The position numbers and the translations under genes are program-made. Positions 1-10,061 of a stretch of DNA of 64,000 bases are shown here, piece after piece. The stretch is from JAVKMO01 sp031539345. GTDB taxonomy: Bacteria; Bacteroidota; Bacteroidia; Chitinophagales; Chitinophagaceae. The notes beneath the pieces are model-generated. The model saw only the letters and a list, made by a program, of their open reading frames with translations, made no database searches and had not been told where the DNA came from. Within the stretch, counting starts at the first letter, position 1, and each line of letters starts with the position of its first letter. The stretch spans positions 124,001-188,000 of the forward strand of contig JAVKMO010000027.1 of the NCBI GenBank assembly GCA_031539345.1. The letters run 5' to 3'.

Positions 1-485
1 GATAAATTTTTGCCTAAAGCGTCTTTTACTTCTATAATCTGCACGCCTAATCCTTTCAACCTTTCTGTTGGGTGTTTCAATTGTTCGAGTGCCAAATCAC
101 TCACAATATCTCTCATTTTACTTTGGTCAAAATAATTATTGTCTGATTTTGGGTGATGTTCATTTTCATCTAATTGTAACCATAGATAATTTAAATTGTC
201 TGGTGAATTATTTGTATAAGTAATTGTTTCAAAACCGCTTAATAGTTGTTTTTGTTCATCTAATTCGCAAGTGATATCATAGTCTGTTTTTTGTTGCCAA
301 TATTTTTCTGCAGGTGCACCGCTTGCTGTTCTGTATTCGTTAGGGCTACTCAACAGTGTGCCTAATTGTTCAAATTTATTGCCGTGATTCGAGCTGGGGT
401 TATTCTGAATATTTTGAGCAAAAGATGCTGCATGGATAAAAAATGTAACAAAAAACAAATTGATGAAAGAGTAAATACGTTTCAT
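1..485 (-). CDS. M1-family metallopeptidase, N-terminal part (cut by window edge)
   Basis: The reading frame starts at ATG 485 and runs off the left edge, so about 161 N-terminal residues are visible. The first 24 or so residues are a signal peptide (hydrophobic stretch ending HAASFAQ). The mature start contains a Bacteroidota M1 aminopeptidase-like beta-strand pattern, with YDITCELDEQKQLLSGFETI followed by TYTNNSPDNLNYLWLQLDEN. This is the N-terminal domain of exported zinc aminopeptidases related to aminopeptidase N. The catalytic HExxH region would lie beyond the edge, so activity cannot be judged here. It lies 69 nt downstream of dxr on the same strand and may be read through from it. Family assignment rests on the N-terminal pattern alone. 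Confidence 0.8.
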   Translation of the reverse strand, partial: MKRIYSFINLFFVTFFIHAASFAQNIQNNPSSNHGNKFEQLGTLLSSPNEYRTASGAPAEKYWQQKTDYDITCELDEQKQLLSGFETITYTNNSPDNLNYLWLQLDENEHHPKSDNNYFDQSKMRDIVSDLALEQLKHPTERLKGLGVQIIEVKDALGKNL

Positions 486-554
486 AACATAGGATTTATC
501 GATGATGAAAAAAAGTGTAAACGAATGTAAAAAAATAAACGTTGAAAAACGTGA

Positions 555-1742
555 CTAAAAAAAAGCCGACTCAGCTTTGGGTTTATTGATCATCTGCTGT
601 GTGATGATTTGATATTTTTTATGTAATTGTTTATAGTCGTCTAAACTTGGTTGTGCAATAAATTCGGCTTGTTCTAAAACGCTTTCAACAATATCGGCGA
701 TTTCTAAAAATTTAATTTTGTTGTCTAAAAAAGCACTTACGGCTTCTTCGTTGGCGGTGTTTAAAATGCTTGGAAAATTGCCCCCTTTGGCAAGAGCATC
801 TTTTGCTAATTGCAAGCAACGAAATGTTTTGATGTCGGGCTCTTCTAAATTTAGCGAACCAATTTGGGCAAACTTTACAGTCTCATGGTGTGTAGAAAGA
901 CGCTGCGGATACGTCAATGCAAATTGAATGGGAAAACACATACTTGGGGTAGAAAGTTGTGCTTTAATATTGCCATCTTTAAAACAGACAATGCTATGAA
1001 TAATACATTGAGGATGGACTAATACGTCTAATTGTTCTGGGGCAACATCAAACAACCATTTTGCTTCAATCAGTTCTAAGCCTTTATTCATCAAGGTTGC
1101 AGAGTCAATGCTTATTTTTGAACCCATTTTCCATACCGGATGTTGCAAAGCGTGTTCTTTGCGTACATTGATTAAAAAATTCGGCTTACGACCCCGAAAA
1201 GGCCCACCAGATGCCGTAAGAATAATTTTTTCAATGCTGTGTGGCAAATTGTGTTCCCCCATTAAACATTGAAAAATAGCTGCGTGTTCAGAGTCAACGG
1301 GCAATAAAAGAGCATTGTGTTTTTTGCATAAATCCATGATAACATTACCCGCAACAACAATCGATTCTTTGTTTGCCAGCCCAATCGTTTTTCCTTTTTG
1401 AATGGCTTCTACAACAGAAAATAATCCATTGTATCCGCTAATTGCCGCCATCATAAAATCATAATAATCACTTTGTGCAGCCTCAAGAATTGCATCTGTT
1501 CCGCTTGTTACTATAATGTCATAAGCAGACAAGGCTTGTGAGACAGTAGCATATAAATCTGTATTTGCAATAACGACTAAAGCAGGTCTAAATTCGATGG
1601 CTTGTTCAATCAAAAGTGCCGCATTGTTATTGGCTACTAATACAGTGGCTTCAAATTGCTCACTACAATTTCTGATGACTTGTAACGTTTGTGTTCCTAT
1701 AGAACCTGTAGAACCAAAAATTCCTATTTTTTTCTTGTTCAT
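555..1742 (-). CDS. dxr: 1-deoxy-D-xylulose 5-phosphate reductoisomerase
   Basis: This is the second enzyme of the MEP isoprenoid pathway, a cytosolic NADPH enzyme that converts DXP to 2-C-methyl-D-erythritol 4-phosphate. The N-terminus has the NADPH-binding motif GIFGSTGSIG. The family motifs LANKES, PVDSEH, LTASGGPF and the MNKGLELIEAKWLF segment follow in the expected order, and these carry the metal and substrate ligands. An in-frame TTG at 1769 would add nine residues and overlap the upstream gene. I chose ATG 1742, which places MNKKK directly before the Rossmann motif, leaves an 11-nt gap and gives 395 residues, normal for the family. It lies behind the GH3-like gene. Confidence 0.96.
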   Translation of the reverse strand: MNKKKIGIFGSTGSIGTQTLQVIRNCSEQFEATVLVANNNAALLIEQAIEFRPALVVIANTDLYATVSQALSAYDIIVTSGTDAILEAAQSDYYDFMMAAISGYNGLFSVVEAIQKGKTIGLANKESIVVAGNVIMDLCKKHNALLLPVDSEHAAIFQCLMGEHNLPHSIEKIILTASGGPFRGRKPNFLINVRKEHALQHPVWKMGSKISIDSATLMNKGLELIEAKWLFDVAPEQLDVLVHPQCIIHSIVCFKDGNIKAQLSTPSMCFPIQFALTYPQRLSTHHETVKFAQIGSLNLEEPDIKTFRCLQLAKDALAKGGNFPSILNTANEEAVSAFLDNKIKFLEIADIVESVLEQAEFIAQPSLDDYKQLHKKYQIITQQMINKPKAESAFF

Positions 1743-1753
1743 TTGTATTGTAT

Positions 1754-3262
1754 TTAAATGGGATAACAATAAGGACGAAGTGCGTCTGCGATAATTCTGT
1801 CATTGCTCAATCGAGGAACTTTATTTTGTTCGCCTAATTTACCGATGCTTTTCATGTATAAAATAAACGCATTTTCTTCAACACGTGTAATGTGTAAACT
1901 GTTCAAAACGTTGCCTTGTATGAGGTCTTTGTAGTAAATGTTTTTTTTGCAAAGTTGTTCATTTAAGTCTTTTGCAATGGCAGATAAATCAACTTCACAG
2001 TTGTTTTCAAATGCAATAAACCATTCGTGATAGGCTTTTCCATTCTGTGTAAAATGAGGTGCAACAGTAAAATCTTTGATACTAAAATTGAATTTTTGCA
2101 TTGTATGTTGCATTGCATATTCAACCTCTTCTGCAATAACGTGTTCGCCAAAGGCAGAAATAAAATGTTTGATGCGACCCGTAACTATGATTTTGTACGG
2201 ATTGAGGCTTACAAATTTGATTGTGTCACCAATATTATAGCCCCACAAACCAGCATTACTACTGATAATTACAACATAATTTTTGTTTAATTCTACTTCA
2301 GGTAAAAAAAAGCGACGAGGATTTTTTTCGTGTATGTCAACAGCAAGAACAAATTCAAATAAAATGCCTGAATTTGTATTCAGCAATAAACCCGTTTCTT
2401 CAAGACTATCTTGATACGCAATAAAACCTTCAGATGCAGGATACGTTTCTATCGTGTCAATCGCCGTTCCAATATATTGTTCTAAATTTTTTTTGTAAGG
2501 TTGAAAATTGACTCCACCGTGTACAAACAACTCCAAATGCGGAAAAATTTCTTTGATGTTTTTCTTTTTTGTTCGGGCTAATAACTGCTCAAAATACATT
2601 TGCACCCAAGGCGGAATGCCACTGATTAAACGCATATCCGCATCCATTGTTTCACTTACAATATGGTCTAATTTTTCTTCCCAATCAGCAATGCAATTTG
2701 TTTGGTAAGTAGGTAATTGTTTTGTTTTGATGTAAGCAGGTACGTGGTGATTAACAATACCGCTTAAGCGACCAGTTAAAATCTTTGTCGAAGAGTCTAA
2801 AATCGGAGACCCGCTTAAAAAAATCATTTTGCCCTCAAATGCTTTTGTCGTTTTTTTTTCATGGGCATAACTAATTAACGCATTGCGTGCGGTATTGATA
2901 TGGTTATGAATAGACGCTGCTGTAATGGGAATATATTTGATGCCACTTGTTGTGCCGCTTGTTTTTGCAAAATAGAGTGGCTGACCTTTCCACAAAACGT
3001 TTTGCTCGCCCTGTTGAATTTTATGGATATAGGGTTTTAAATTTTCATAATCTGTAATAGGAACAGCTTGTTGAAATTCTTTTTGTGTGTTGATGTCTTG
3101 AAAGTGTAAGTCTTTTCCAATCAAGGTTTTTTTTCCTGTCTGTACAAGTTGTTGGAAAATTTTTTGCTGCGTTACAATTGCATTTTTTTTGTTTTTGAGT
3201 ATGCGTTGATGTAATAACGCAATAACAGACTGAATGACAGCAGTGGATAAAGACATAGACAA
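1754..3262 (-). CDS. GH3-family acyl-adenylate-forming enzyme
   Basis: The protein has 502 residues and belongs to the GH3 (auxin-responsive promoter) family, which adenylates carboxylic acids and usually conjugates them to amino acids. Bacterial members have unknown substrates. Visible hallmarks are the ATP-binding loop TSGTTSG at residues 101-107 followed by KYIP, the LISGIPPWVQMYF segment, the TYPASEGFIA segment and the ITGRIKHFISAFGEHVI-type C-terminal hinge (VTGRIKHFISAFGE here). There is no signal peptide, so it is probably cytosolic. It is followed after 11 nt by dxr and is probably co-transcribed with it. Family membership is clear; the substrate cannot be inferred. Confidence 0.9.
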   Translation of the reverse strand: MSMSLSTAVIQSVIALLHQRILKNKKNAIVTQQKIFQQLVQTGKKTLIGKDLHFQDINTQKEFQQAVPITDYENLKPYIHKIQQGEQNVLWKGQPLYFAKTSGTTSGIKYIPITAASIHNHINTARNALISYAHEKKTTKAFEGKMIFLSGSPILDSSTKILTGRLSGIVNHHVPAYIKTKQLPTYQTNCIADWEEKLDHIVSETMDADMRLISGIPPWVQMYFEQLLARTKKKNIKEIFPHLELFVHGGVNFQPYKKNLEQYIGTAIDTIETYPASEGFIAYQDSLEETGLLLNTNSGILFEFVLAVDIHEKNPRRFFLPEVELNKNYVVIISSNAGLWGYNIGDTIKFVSLNPYKIIVTGRIKHFISAFGEHVIAEEVEYAMQHTMQKFNFSIKDFTVAPHFTQNGKAYHEWFIAFENNCEVDLSAIAKDLNEQLCKKNIYYKDLIQGNVLNSLHITRVEENAFILYMKSIGKLGEQNKVPRLSNDRIIADALRPYCYPI

Positions 3263-3375
3263 TACAATAAAAGGTAATTCAAATATAAAAAGACATACAG
3301 AATGACAAGAACGAGTTGTTCGTATGTTTGTCCATCATTGTGAATTATTTTGACCAATTACAATCGCTTTACTTT

Positions 3376-5820
3376 TTATATATCGACCAAAAAATTGATT
3401 TGTACACTACGCCATTTGCGGTTGGTGTGCAATAGGGGTTCTATGCTTAATAAAACTTGTTTGATATAAGCCAGTCGAGCCGTATCTTTTGGCAATTTTC
3501 CGATTAAAGACATTAAATATTTGTCTTTAATTTTTGCAATAACAGGTTCTGATGGACCAATAAAAAAAGGTTGATAATTTTTAGGAATCTGTTGTTTGAA
3601 ATTTTCTGCCGCCTCAACAACAATTGTTTTGTCCTTGTGTTTAAAAATAATTTCTATCATTTTTGTGTGTGGTGGATAAGAAAAATCCTTACGGTCATTC
3701 ATTTCTTGCAAGGCAAAAGCACTATAATTTTGTTGTATGAGATGCTCGATAAATGGAATTTTTGTATTGTAAAGTTGTAAATACACTTCACCAATAACGC
3801 TTTTTCTACCTGCTCTTCCACTCACTTGCAAAATTGTTTGTACGGCACGTTCACTCACTCTGAAATCTGTAAAATTAAATAACGCATCACCATCTACAAT
3901 GCCGACTAAGGCAACATGTTCAAAATCCAAACCTTTAATAATCATTTGCGTTCCAATTAAAATGTCCGCTTCATGACGAGCAAAACGCTGTAAAATCTCT
4001 TCGTATTTTTTTTGTCCTTTTGCAGTGTCTGCATCTAATCGAAGAGTTTTTGCTTTTGGAAAAACATCACCTAAGTGTGCTTCAATTTGTTCGGTAGCAA
4101 ATTTTTTTTCTTCCATTTTTACGGCTTTGCACACTTTGCATTGGTGTATAATTTGATATTTTGTTCCACAGTAGTGGCACTTGAGAACATTTGCTTTTAA
4201 GTGTAGCGTAAGGCTTACATCACAATGCTGACAATACGGAATGGCACCACATGCACCACAAATTAAATAAGAGGCATAGCCTCTTTTATTTTGAAAAATA
4301 ATGACTTGTTGGTTTGCTTGTAAAACGGCAGCAATTTTTTCTTTTAAAATGGGGCTTAAAATTTTTGGTGTGTCTTTTTCAAAGGTTACTTTAGTCATAT
4401 CCACAATATGCAATTGAGGTAATGCACGTTGATTAAACCGTTGCATTAAATGAACAAGTCCAATTTTATCTTGCTCTGCATTACGCAAACTTTCTAATGA
4501 GGGTGTTGCCGAACCGAGCAATACTTTTGAGTTGTTTAAGTGAGCAAAATAAATTGCAGCGTCGCGTGCGTGATAACGTGGAGCAGGGTCCATTTGCTTG
4601 AATGAGTGGTCGTGTTCTTCGTCGATAATGGTCAGCCCCAAATTGCTAAAAGGCAAAAACAAAGAAGACCTTGCACCCAGAATAATACACGATTCTTTTG
4701 CCAATACTTTGTCCCAAATTTCTTTTTTAACGTCTTCTCCAATCTTAGAATGATACACATGCACATAGCCTTGAAAATAATTTTCTAAGCGTTGAATCAT
4801 TTGTGTTGTTAAAGCAATTTCTGGTAACAGATATAAAATCTGTTTTTCTTGTTGCAAATAATTGGCAATGAGTTGAGCATAAATTTCAGTTTTTCCACTC
4901 CCCGTAATACCAAATAATAAGACGGCGTTTTTACTTTCAAATGTGGTTGTAATTTTCGTGAATGCGTGTTGTTGTGGTTGTGTTAGCGTATAAGATAACG
5001 TAATGTTTTTTGTTGTATTTGCTTTGGTAATGCGACTCGTTGGTTTGCTTTCATAAACCAAAATGCCCGCTTTGATACAGGCATTAAAAATATGTTCTGT
5101 AACAGAAATTTGTTGTAATACATCTTTTTTTACAAGCGGTGTTTTCTGTTTCAAATATTGCCAATAGGTGAGGAGTAATTTGGTGTGTTCGGGTTTTTTT
5201 TCAAAGGTTGATAAAAGTGTAAAAAAACTTTCTGACGTTGTGTATTGTTGATGAAAGTGAACATATTTTTCTTGCTTGACCTTGTATTTATTTTGAAACT
5301 CTTCAACAATGACGGCAACTTTATTGTCTAATATTTTTTTGATAAATGGCATCAATTCTTCTGTTGGTACTAATTTTTCTAAGTCTTTTATTTTTGTTTT
5401 TTGCGTACTTTTTAAATAGTGAATGGTGTCTAATTCAATGCCTTTATATTCACTTTCATTGATATCATCTGAATTGTTGAGTTGAATAAAATTGTCTGTT
5501 GAAAACCTAAGAATATTGGGTACGGCGGCGGCAAAAACTTCGCCTTCTGAACATATATAATAAGAAGCAATCCATTTCCAAAACGCTAATTGTAATGGAA
5601 GAATAAGAGGGTTTGGGCTAAGAATTGTTCCAATGAATTGATATTTAATATTCAGTTTTGGCGGTGTTGAAAGAATGTCTGCAACAAGCCCTGTATATTT
5701 AATCCCACGTAAAGTTACAGATACTAAATGGCCTAATTCTATTTTTTGTTGTAACTCTTCTGGTACCGCATAGGTATAAGTTTGTGGCAATGCTAATGGC
5801 AAGAGAACGTTCGCGTACAC
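3376..5820 (-). CDS. priA: primosomal replication protein N' (PriA helicase)
   Basis: PriA restarts stalled replication forks as a 3'-5' superfamily 2 helicase and loads the replicative helicase. The protein has 814 residues. The N-terminal DNA-binding domain begins VLLPLALPQTYTYAVP. Walker A is GITGSGKT at about 304-311 and the DEEH box lies near 400-403. A cysteine-rich insertion follows at about 515-565 with four CxxC pairs (CGAC, CQHC, CHYC, CKVC) that bind two zinc ions. The motif V/VI region DILIGTQMIIKGLDFEHV and QVSGRAGR is intact. The start is GTG at 5820, because no ATG lies upstream in frame before the conserved N-terminus. Confidence 0.96.
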   Translation of the reverse strand: MYANVLLPLALPQTYTYAVPEELQQKIELGHLVSVTLRGIKYTGLVADILSTPPKLNIKYQFIGTILSPNPLILPLQLAFWKWIASYYICSEGEVFAAAVPNILRFSTDNFIQLNNSDDINESEYKGIELDTIHYLKSTQKTKIKDLEKLVPTEELMPFIKKILDNKVAVIVEEFQNKYKVKQEKYVHFHQQYTTSESFFTLLSTFEKKPEHTKLLLTYWQYLKQKTPLVKKDVLQQISVTEHIFNACIKAGILVYESKPTSRITKANTTKNITLSYTLTQPQQHAFTKITTTFESKNAVLLFGITGSGKTEIYAQLIANYLQQEKQILYLLPEIALTTQMIQRLENYFQGYVHVYHSKIGEDVKKEIWDKVLAKESCIILGARSSLFLPFSNLGLTIIDEEHDHSFKQMDPAPRYHARDAAIYFAHLNNSKVLLGSATPSLESLRNAEQDKIGLVHLMQRFNQRALPQLHIVDMTKVTFEKDTPKILSPILKEKIAAVLQANQQVIIFQNKRGYASYLICGACGAIPYCQHCDVSLTLHLKANVLKCHYCGTKYQIIHQCKVCKAVKMEEKKFATEQIEAHLGDVFPKAKTLRLDADTAKGQKKYEEILQRFARHEADILIGTQMIIKGLDFEHVALVGIVDGDALFNFTDFRVSERAVQTILQVSGRAGRKSVIGEVYLQLYNTKIPFIEHLIQQNYSAFALQEMNDRKDFSYPPHTKMIEIIFKHKDKTIVVEAAENFKQQIPKNYQPFFIGPSEPVIAKIKDKYLMSLIGKLPKDTARLAYIKQVLLSIEPLLHTNRKWRSVQINFLVDI

Positions 5821-5942
5821 AGTAAAATAGAGTTAGAAGAATAAAACGTGGTTTGAAAGAAAAGTATTTTTTCTACGCTTATTCAAAAATAATCGTTGTG
5901 ATTTCTGCGGTTGAAAGCAAGAATAAAAATGTGGCCATTTTT

Positions 5943-7127
5943 TTATTCTTCGGTAATTCGATAGCCTAAGCTAAATCGAAATGAGTTGGCTAAAGGAGAT
6001 GTGTTGTATGTGGCATTGCTATAAGTGGGTATGCCATAAGCAAAATCAAAATCAAATTCTTTATATTGTAAAGTCAAACCAAGTGTTACCAATGTGCCAT
6101 TTCCTTTTAAGGTATTTTGATATGAATAACCAATTCTTGTATGTAAAAATTGTCGATAAACATAAGCAAAGCCAACGTTTGCAGTAATTTCTTTGAGCTC
6201 TTCTACAAAACCGCCTTGTGCATCAGAAAAAGAAGAGAACCAACTTGACAAGATGCTTTGATTGTAATATTGTTTGATTGAATTTGTGTCGTTGCTATTT
6301 GTAGGCCTTGTGGGTACTAATAGTTTGTTAATGTCTAAGCCTGCTTGTATGGTATGAAGGTTAGAAAGGACTTTTTTTATGCCAACGCCAATACCCAAAT
6401 TAGCAGGAATGAAATTGAATCTGCCGTCGTTCGTGTAATCAACTTTGTTGCCTAAGTTGCTAATTGAAACACCAGCCGTTAAAAAAACATCGGGTTTAAT
6501 TTCTCTTACATAGTCTAAACCTAAATCACCGGCAAAAACAGCAATTGCTTGTAAGCCAGACCCTCCGTCTGTTGGTTTATAGTTTGGAGCGAGGTCTGAA
6601 TAAATAAATTTTCCTGATGCTCCAATGCTCAAGTATCTATTCAATCGTGTAGAAAATCCAGCACCAATAGAGCCTTGTATAGGAGTTGTACGTCCTATGG
6701 TTTCGCCAAATTGATTGGTGATGTCAAATGATTTAATATGCAGGTATCTTCCAAACAAAGAAAAGGCACTGCTATTACTCATTTTGTATGAATTGGTAAA
6801 TGTAAACAGGGCGTAGTTATCAATTTGTAGATTAACCAACAGTGGAGTATAATTAAGGCTTGCGACGTATTTGTCTTCTATGTGTGATACTTTTGCAATG
6901 TTAAAAAATGGAGCACTTACATTTGCGGTTGCACTAATTCCCGCACCGCCAAAGCCACCAGTTTTAGCATCAGCTACAAGGCTCATAAAAGGAACTGCAG
7001 TTGTGAGTGGAGAATACGTCAGTTGAGAAAATCCGTTATTATTTTGTGCTTGTGCCGATGAAAAAAAGAATCCCAACAGGACAAATGGAAAGCAATATCT
7101 TTTGATGAAAAACAGGCGTGAATACAT
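5943..7127 (-). CDS. porV: type IX secretion system outer-membrane protein PorV
   Basis: PorV (LptO) is an outer-membrane beta-barrel of the type IX secretion system. It receives cargo from the Sov translocon and delivers it to the attachment complex. The 394-residue protein has a signal peptide ending near residue 27 (SSAQAQ). It then shows the family start TTAVPFMSLVADAKTGGFG, the GGAGIS and PFFNIAKVSHIED segments, and a C-terminal series of alternating beta strands ending in an aromatic (FRFSLGYRITEE). The segment EELKEITANVGFAYVYRQF matches the conserved late strand of PorV. It implies that this organism secretes proteins with type IX C-terminal signals. No porU or other system genes lie nearby. 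Confidence 0.88.
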   Translation of the reverse strand: MYSRLFFIKRYCFPFVLLGFFFSSAQAQNNNGFSQLTYSPLTTAVPFMSLVADAKTGGFGGAGISATANVSAPFFNIAKVSHIEDKYVASLNYTPLLVNLQIDNYALFTFTNSYKMSNSSAFSLFGRYLHIKSFDITNQFGETIGRTTPIQGSIGAGFSTRLNRYLSIGASGKFIYSDLAPNYKPTDGGSGLQAIAVFAGDLGLDYVREIKPDVFLTAGVSISNLGNKVDYTNDGRFNFIPANLGIGVGIKKVLSNLHTIQAGLDINKLLVPTRPTNSNDTNSIKQYYNQSILSSWFSSFSDAQGGFVEELKEITANVGFAYVYRQFLHTRIGYSYQNTLKGNGTLVTLGLTLQYKEFDFDFAYGIPTYSNATYNTSPLANSFRFSLGYRITEE

Positions 7128-7277
7128 TGAAATTGACTACAATAAATGAATGAAATGCTGTTCGATAAATGGAGTATAGTATCAAAAACAAGTCTAAGTA
7201 AACTATTTTTAAGAAAATAAAAGATTTGATCTGCTAAAAATCTGATGAAACCAATTTGCCTTTACTTGAAGAATAGC

Positions 7278-8609
7278 TTATTCTCCCCAAACGTGAGCTT
7301 CAGGTTTGCCTTCCAACCAATTTTTCACTAAGTCTGTAGTAACAGATTTTGGTCGTTCTAAAGGAAACCCTAAGGCTCTGTCCCAACATAAACTTGCTAA
7401 TACACCAAGGGCTCTGCTCACGGCAAAAAAGACAGTATAAAACTCATGTTCTACAAAACCAAAGTGCATGAGTAATGCACCTGAGTGAGCATCAACGTTT
7501 GGCCATGGATTTTTAATTTTTCCTAAAGTGCCTAAAATTGGTGGCACAACTTCATAAATATTCCATACGATATTAACAAGTTCGTCTGTTGGCATATGCG
7601 TTTTTCCAAATTCCATTTGGGCTAAAAAACGAGGGTCAGTTTTTCTGAGTACGGCATGTCCATATCCTGGAATTACTTTTCCAGCAGCGATTGTTTTTTC
7701 AACATACTGTTTAATTTGTTCTTTGGTTGGATTTTTGGTGCCGATAGATTTTTGTAATTCAAATATCCAGCTAATTACTTCTTGATTTGCCAAACCGTGT
7801 AATGGTCCTGCGAGTCCATTCATACCCGCTGCATAACTTAAATAAGGATCGCTTAAAGCAGAACCCACCAAATGGGTTGTGTGTGCAGAAACATTTCCGC
7901 CTTCGTGGTCGGCGTGAATGGTTAAATATAAACGCATGAGTTCACTAAATTCTTCATTTTGAGAACCGAGCATATGAGCAAAATTGCCCGCCCAGTCTAA
8001 CAAGCCATCAGGGCTAATGTCTTCGCCTTTGTCGTATTTTCTTCTATAAATATAAGCTGCAATTCTTGGCAAACGTGCAATTAAATCTAAGCTGTCGTCA
8101 TACGCATATTCCCAATAGTCTTTTTTTGCAATGCCTTGTGCATATCCTTTTGCAAACTTTGATTGCGTTTGTAATGCCATTACGGCAGCAACAAATTGCG
8201 TCATGGGATGTGCCGTTTTTGGAAAAGAGTTGATTGTGTCAAATACGTGATTAGGCACATGAGAGCGGCGTTGTAAATGGCTTGTTACCATGTCCACGTC
8301 TTCTTCTGTTGGAATTTCGCCAATGAGCATTAAATAGAAAAGTCCTTCTGGCAAGGGTTCTAATCCGCCGGGTGCTTTGGGTAATTTTTCTTTTAATTCA
8401 GGAATAGAATATCCTCTAAAACGAATGCCTTCGTTGGCATCTAATAAAGACGTTTCTGTCACTAATCCTGTAATTCCACGCATGCCTTGATAGACTTGAG
8501 AAAGCGTTACTTCACCAACTACTTTTGAGCCGTTTTTACTTAGCATGTCTTTAATTTCGGCAGCTTGTTTTTCGGCAAGATTTTTGAATTTTAACTTTAA
8601 TTTATCCAT
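7278..8609 (-). CDS. gltA: citrate synthase, eukaryotic (Si) type
   Basis: The enzyme condenses oxaloacetate and acetyl-CoA to citrate, the entry step of the TCA cycle. The 443-residue protein is of the mitochondrial-like dimeric type, not the hexameric GltA type of E. coli. Its N-terminus reads GEVTLSQVYQGMRGITGLV. The catalytic residues are visible: His271 in GPLHGLANQE, His318 in PGYGHAVLRKTDPR and Asp373 in NVDAHSG. It lies 58 nt downstream of icd on the same strand, so citrate synthase and isocitrate dehydrogenase probably form a TCA operon. Such an eukaryotic-type pair is common in some Bacteroidota. Confidence 0.96.
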   Translation of the reverse strand: MDKLKLKFKNLAEKQAAEIKDMLSKNGSKVVGEVTLSQVYQGMRGITGLVTETSLLDANEGIRFRGYSIPELKEKLPKAPGGLEPLPEGLFYLMLIGEIPTEEDVDMVTSHLQRRSHVPNHVFDTINSFPKTAHPMTQFVAAVMALQTQSKFAKGYAQGIAKKDYWEYAYDDSLDLIARLPRIAAYIYRRKYDKGEDISPDGLLDWAGNFAHMLGSQNEEFSELMRLYLTIHADHEGGNVSAHTTHLVGSALSDPYLSYAAGMNGLAGPLHGLANQEVISWIFELQKSIGTKNPTKEQIKQYVEKTIAAGKVIPGYGHAVLRKTDPRFLAQMEFGKTHMPTDELVNIVWNIYEVVPPILGTLGKIKNPWPNVDAHSGALLMHFGFVEHEFYTVFFAVSRALGVLASLCWDRALGFPLERPKSVTTDLVKNWLEGKPEAHVWGE

Positions 8610-8667
8610 AACTAAAAAGATGTTTTAAAGTGAGAAAATAGAGTGTGAAAAATGAAAAGATTAAAGT

Positions 8668-9897
8668 TTAGGCTAATTTTTTTTCTAGATTTTTTGCCAA
8701 TACGTCTAAAAACTCTTCTGTATATAAATAGTGTTTTTTGTGTTCTACATTGTTACCATGAATACATACCGCAAGGTCTTTCGTCATTTGTCCAGATTCT
8801 ATAGTTTCTACACAAACTTTTTCTAACGTGTTGCAAAATTGAATAAGGGTTTCGTTGTTGTCTAATCGGCCTCTAAATTCTAAGCCTCTTGTCCATGCAA
8901 AAATTGAGGCTACAGGGTTCGTGCTTGTCGGTTTTCCTTTTTGGTGTTCTCTGTAGTGTCTTGTAACTGTTCCGTGTGCGGCTTCTGATTCCATCACTTT
9001 GCCATCTGGCGTAATTAATACAGACGTCATTAAACCTAATGAACCAAAAGATTGGGCAACAATATCTGATTGCACATCGCCATCATAATTTTTGCATGCC
9101 CATACAAAATTGCCGTTCCATTTCAGAGAAGAGGCTACCATGTCATCAATTAAGCGATGTTCATACGTTAAGCCCAATTGAGTGAAAACGGTTTTAAATT
9201 CTGTATCATAAATTTCTTGAAAAATATCTTTGAATCTGCCGTCATATTTTTTCAAAATCGTGTTCTTGCTACTAAAATAAAGTGGCCATTTTTTTTGTAC
9301 TGCCATGTTAAAGCAAGACCGAGCAAAGCCTTTGATAGACTCGTCTGTATTGTACATTGCAAGGGCAACGCCGTCGCCTTGAAAATTATACACTTCGTAT
9401 TTTTCAATCTCTCCGTTTTCGTGTTCTAATTGAATACTCAGTTTTCCTTTTCCTTTTACTTTAAAATCTGTTGCACGATATTGATCGCCAAAAGCGTGTC
9501 TGCCAATACAAATTGGTGCGTTCCAATTGCTCACTAAATGCGGAATATTATTGACTACTATAGGTTCTCTAAAAACAGTGCCGTCTAAAATATTTCTGAT
9601 TGTGCCGTTGGGAGATTTCCACATACTTTTTAAATGATATTCTTCTACTCTTGCTTCGTCCGGGGTGATGGTTGCACATTTTACAGCTACGCCATATTTT
9701 TTTGTTGCTTCTGCGGCATCGATAGTTACTTGGTCTTCCGTTGCATCACGGTTTTCTACGCCCAAGTCATAATATTTTAATTCTACGTCTAAATAAGGAA
9801 AAATGAGTTTGTCTTTGATCATTTTCCAAATAATACGAGTCATTTCGTCGCCATCCATTTCGACTACAGGGTTTGCGACTTTAATTTTTTGTGCCAT
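8668..9897 (-). CDS. icd: NADP-dependent isocitrate dehydrogenase, eukaryotic type
   Basis: It converts isocitrate to 2-oxoglutarate with NADP reduction in the TCA cycle. The 409-residue protein resembles the homodimeric eukaryotic (type II) enzyme: the N-terminus has NPVVEMDGDEMTRIIW, and the substrate loop is SPNGTIRNILDGTVFREPI. The metal-binding part (RLIDDMVA, CKNYDGDVQSD) and the C-terminal AAHGTVTRHYREH with the NADP-contacting region are intact. There is no targeting or signal sequence, as expected for a cytosolic bacterial enzyme. It is the upstream gene of the gltA pair. Confidence 0.96.
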   Translation of the reverse strand: MAQKIKVANPVVEMDGDEMTRIIWKMIKDKLIFPYLDVELKYYDLGVENRDATEDQVTIDAAEATKKYGVAVKCATITPDEARVEEYHLKSMWKSPNGTIRNILDGTVFREPIVVNNIPHLVSNWNAPICIGRHAFGDQYRATDFKVKGKGKLSIQLEHENGEIEKYEVYNFQGDGVALAMYNTDESIKGFARSCFNMAVQKKWPLYFSSKNTILKKYDGRFKDIFQEIYDTEFKTVFTQLGLTYEHRLIDDMVASSLKWNGNFVWACKNYDGDVQSDIVAQSFGSLGLMTSVLITPDGKVMESEAAHGTVTRHYREHQKGKPTSTNPVASIFAWTRGLEFRGRLDNNETLIQFCNTLEKVCVETIESGQMTKDLAVCIHGNNVEHKKHYLYTEEFLDVLAKNLEKKLA

Positions 9898-10061
9898 AAT
9901 TGTATCTGCTTTTTGAATGAAATAAAAGAATTAATAAATACTAAAACGTATGGTCGTAAATGTAAAAAAAAACCTTGCTCTTGTTTTATTTCATGGTCAT
10001 TCCTATAGCTTTTGAAATCATACTTGTATTTTATTTTTTAGTCCCCAAAGTAGAGTTGATT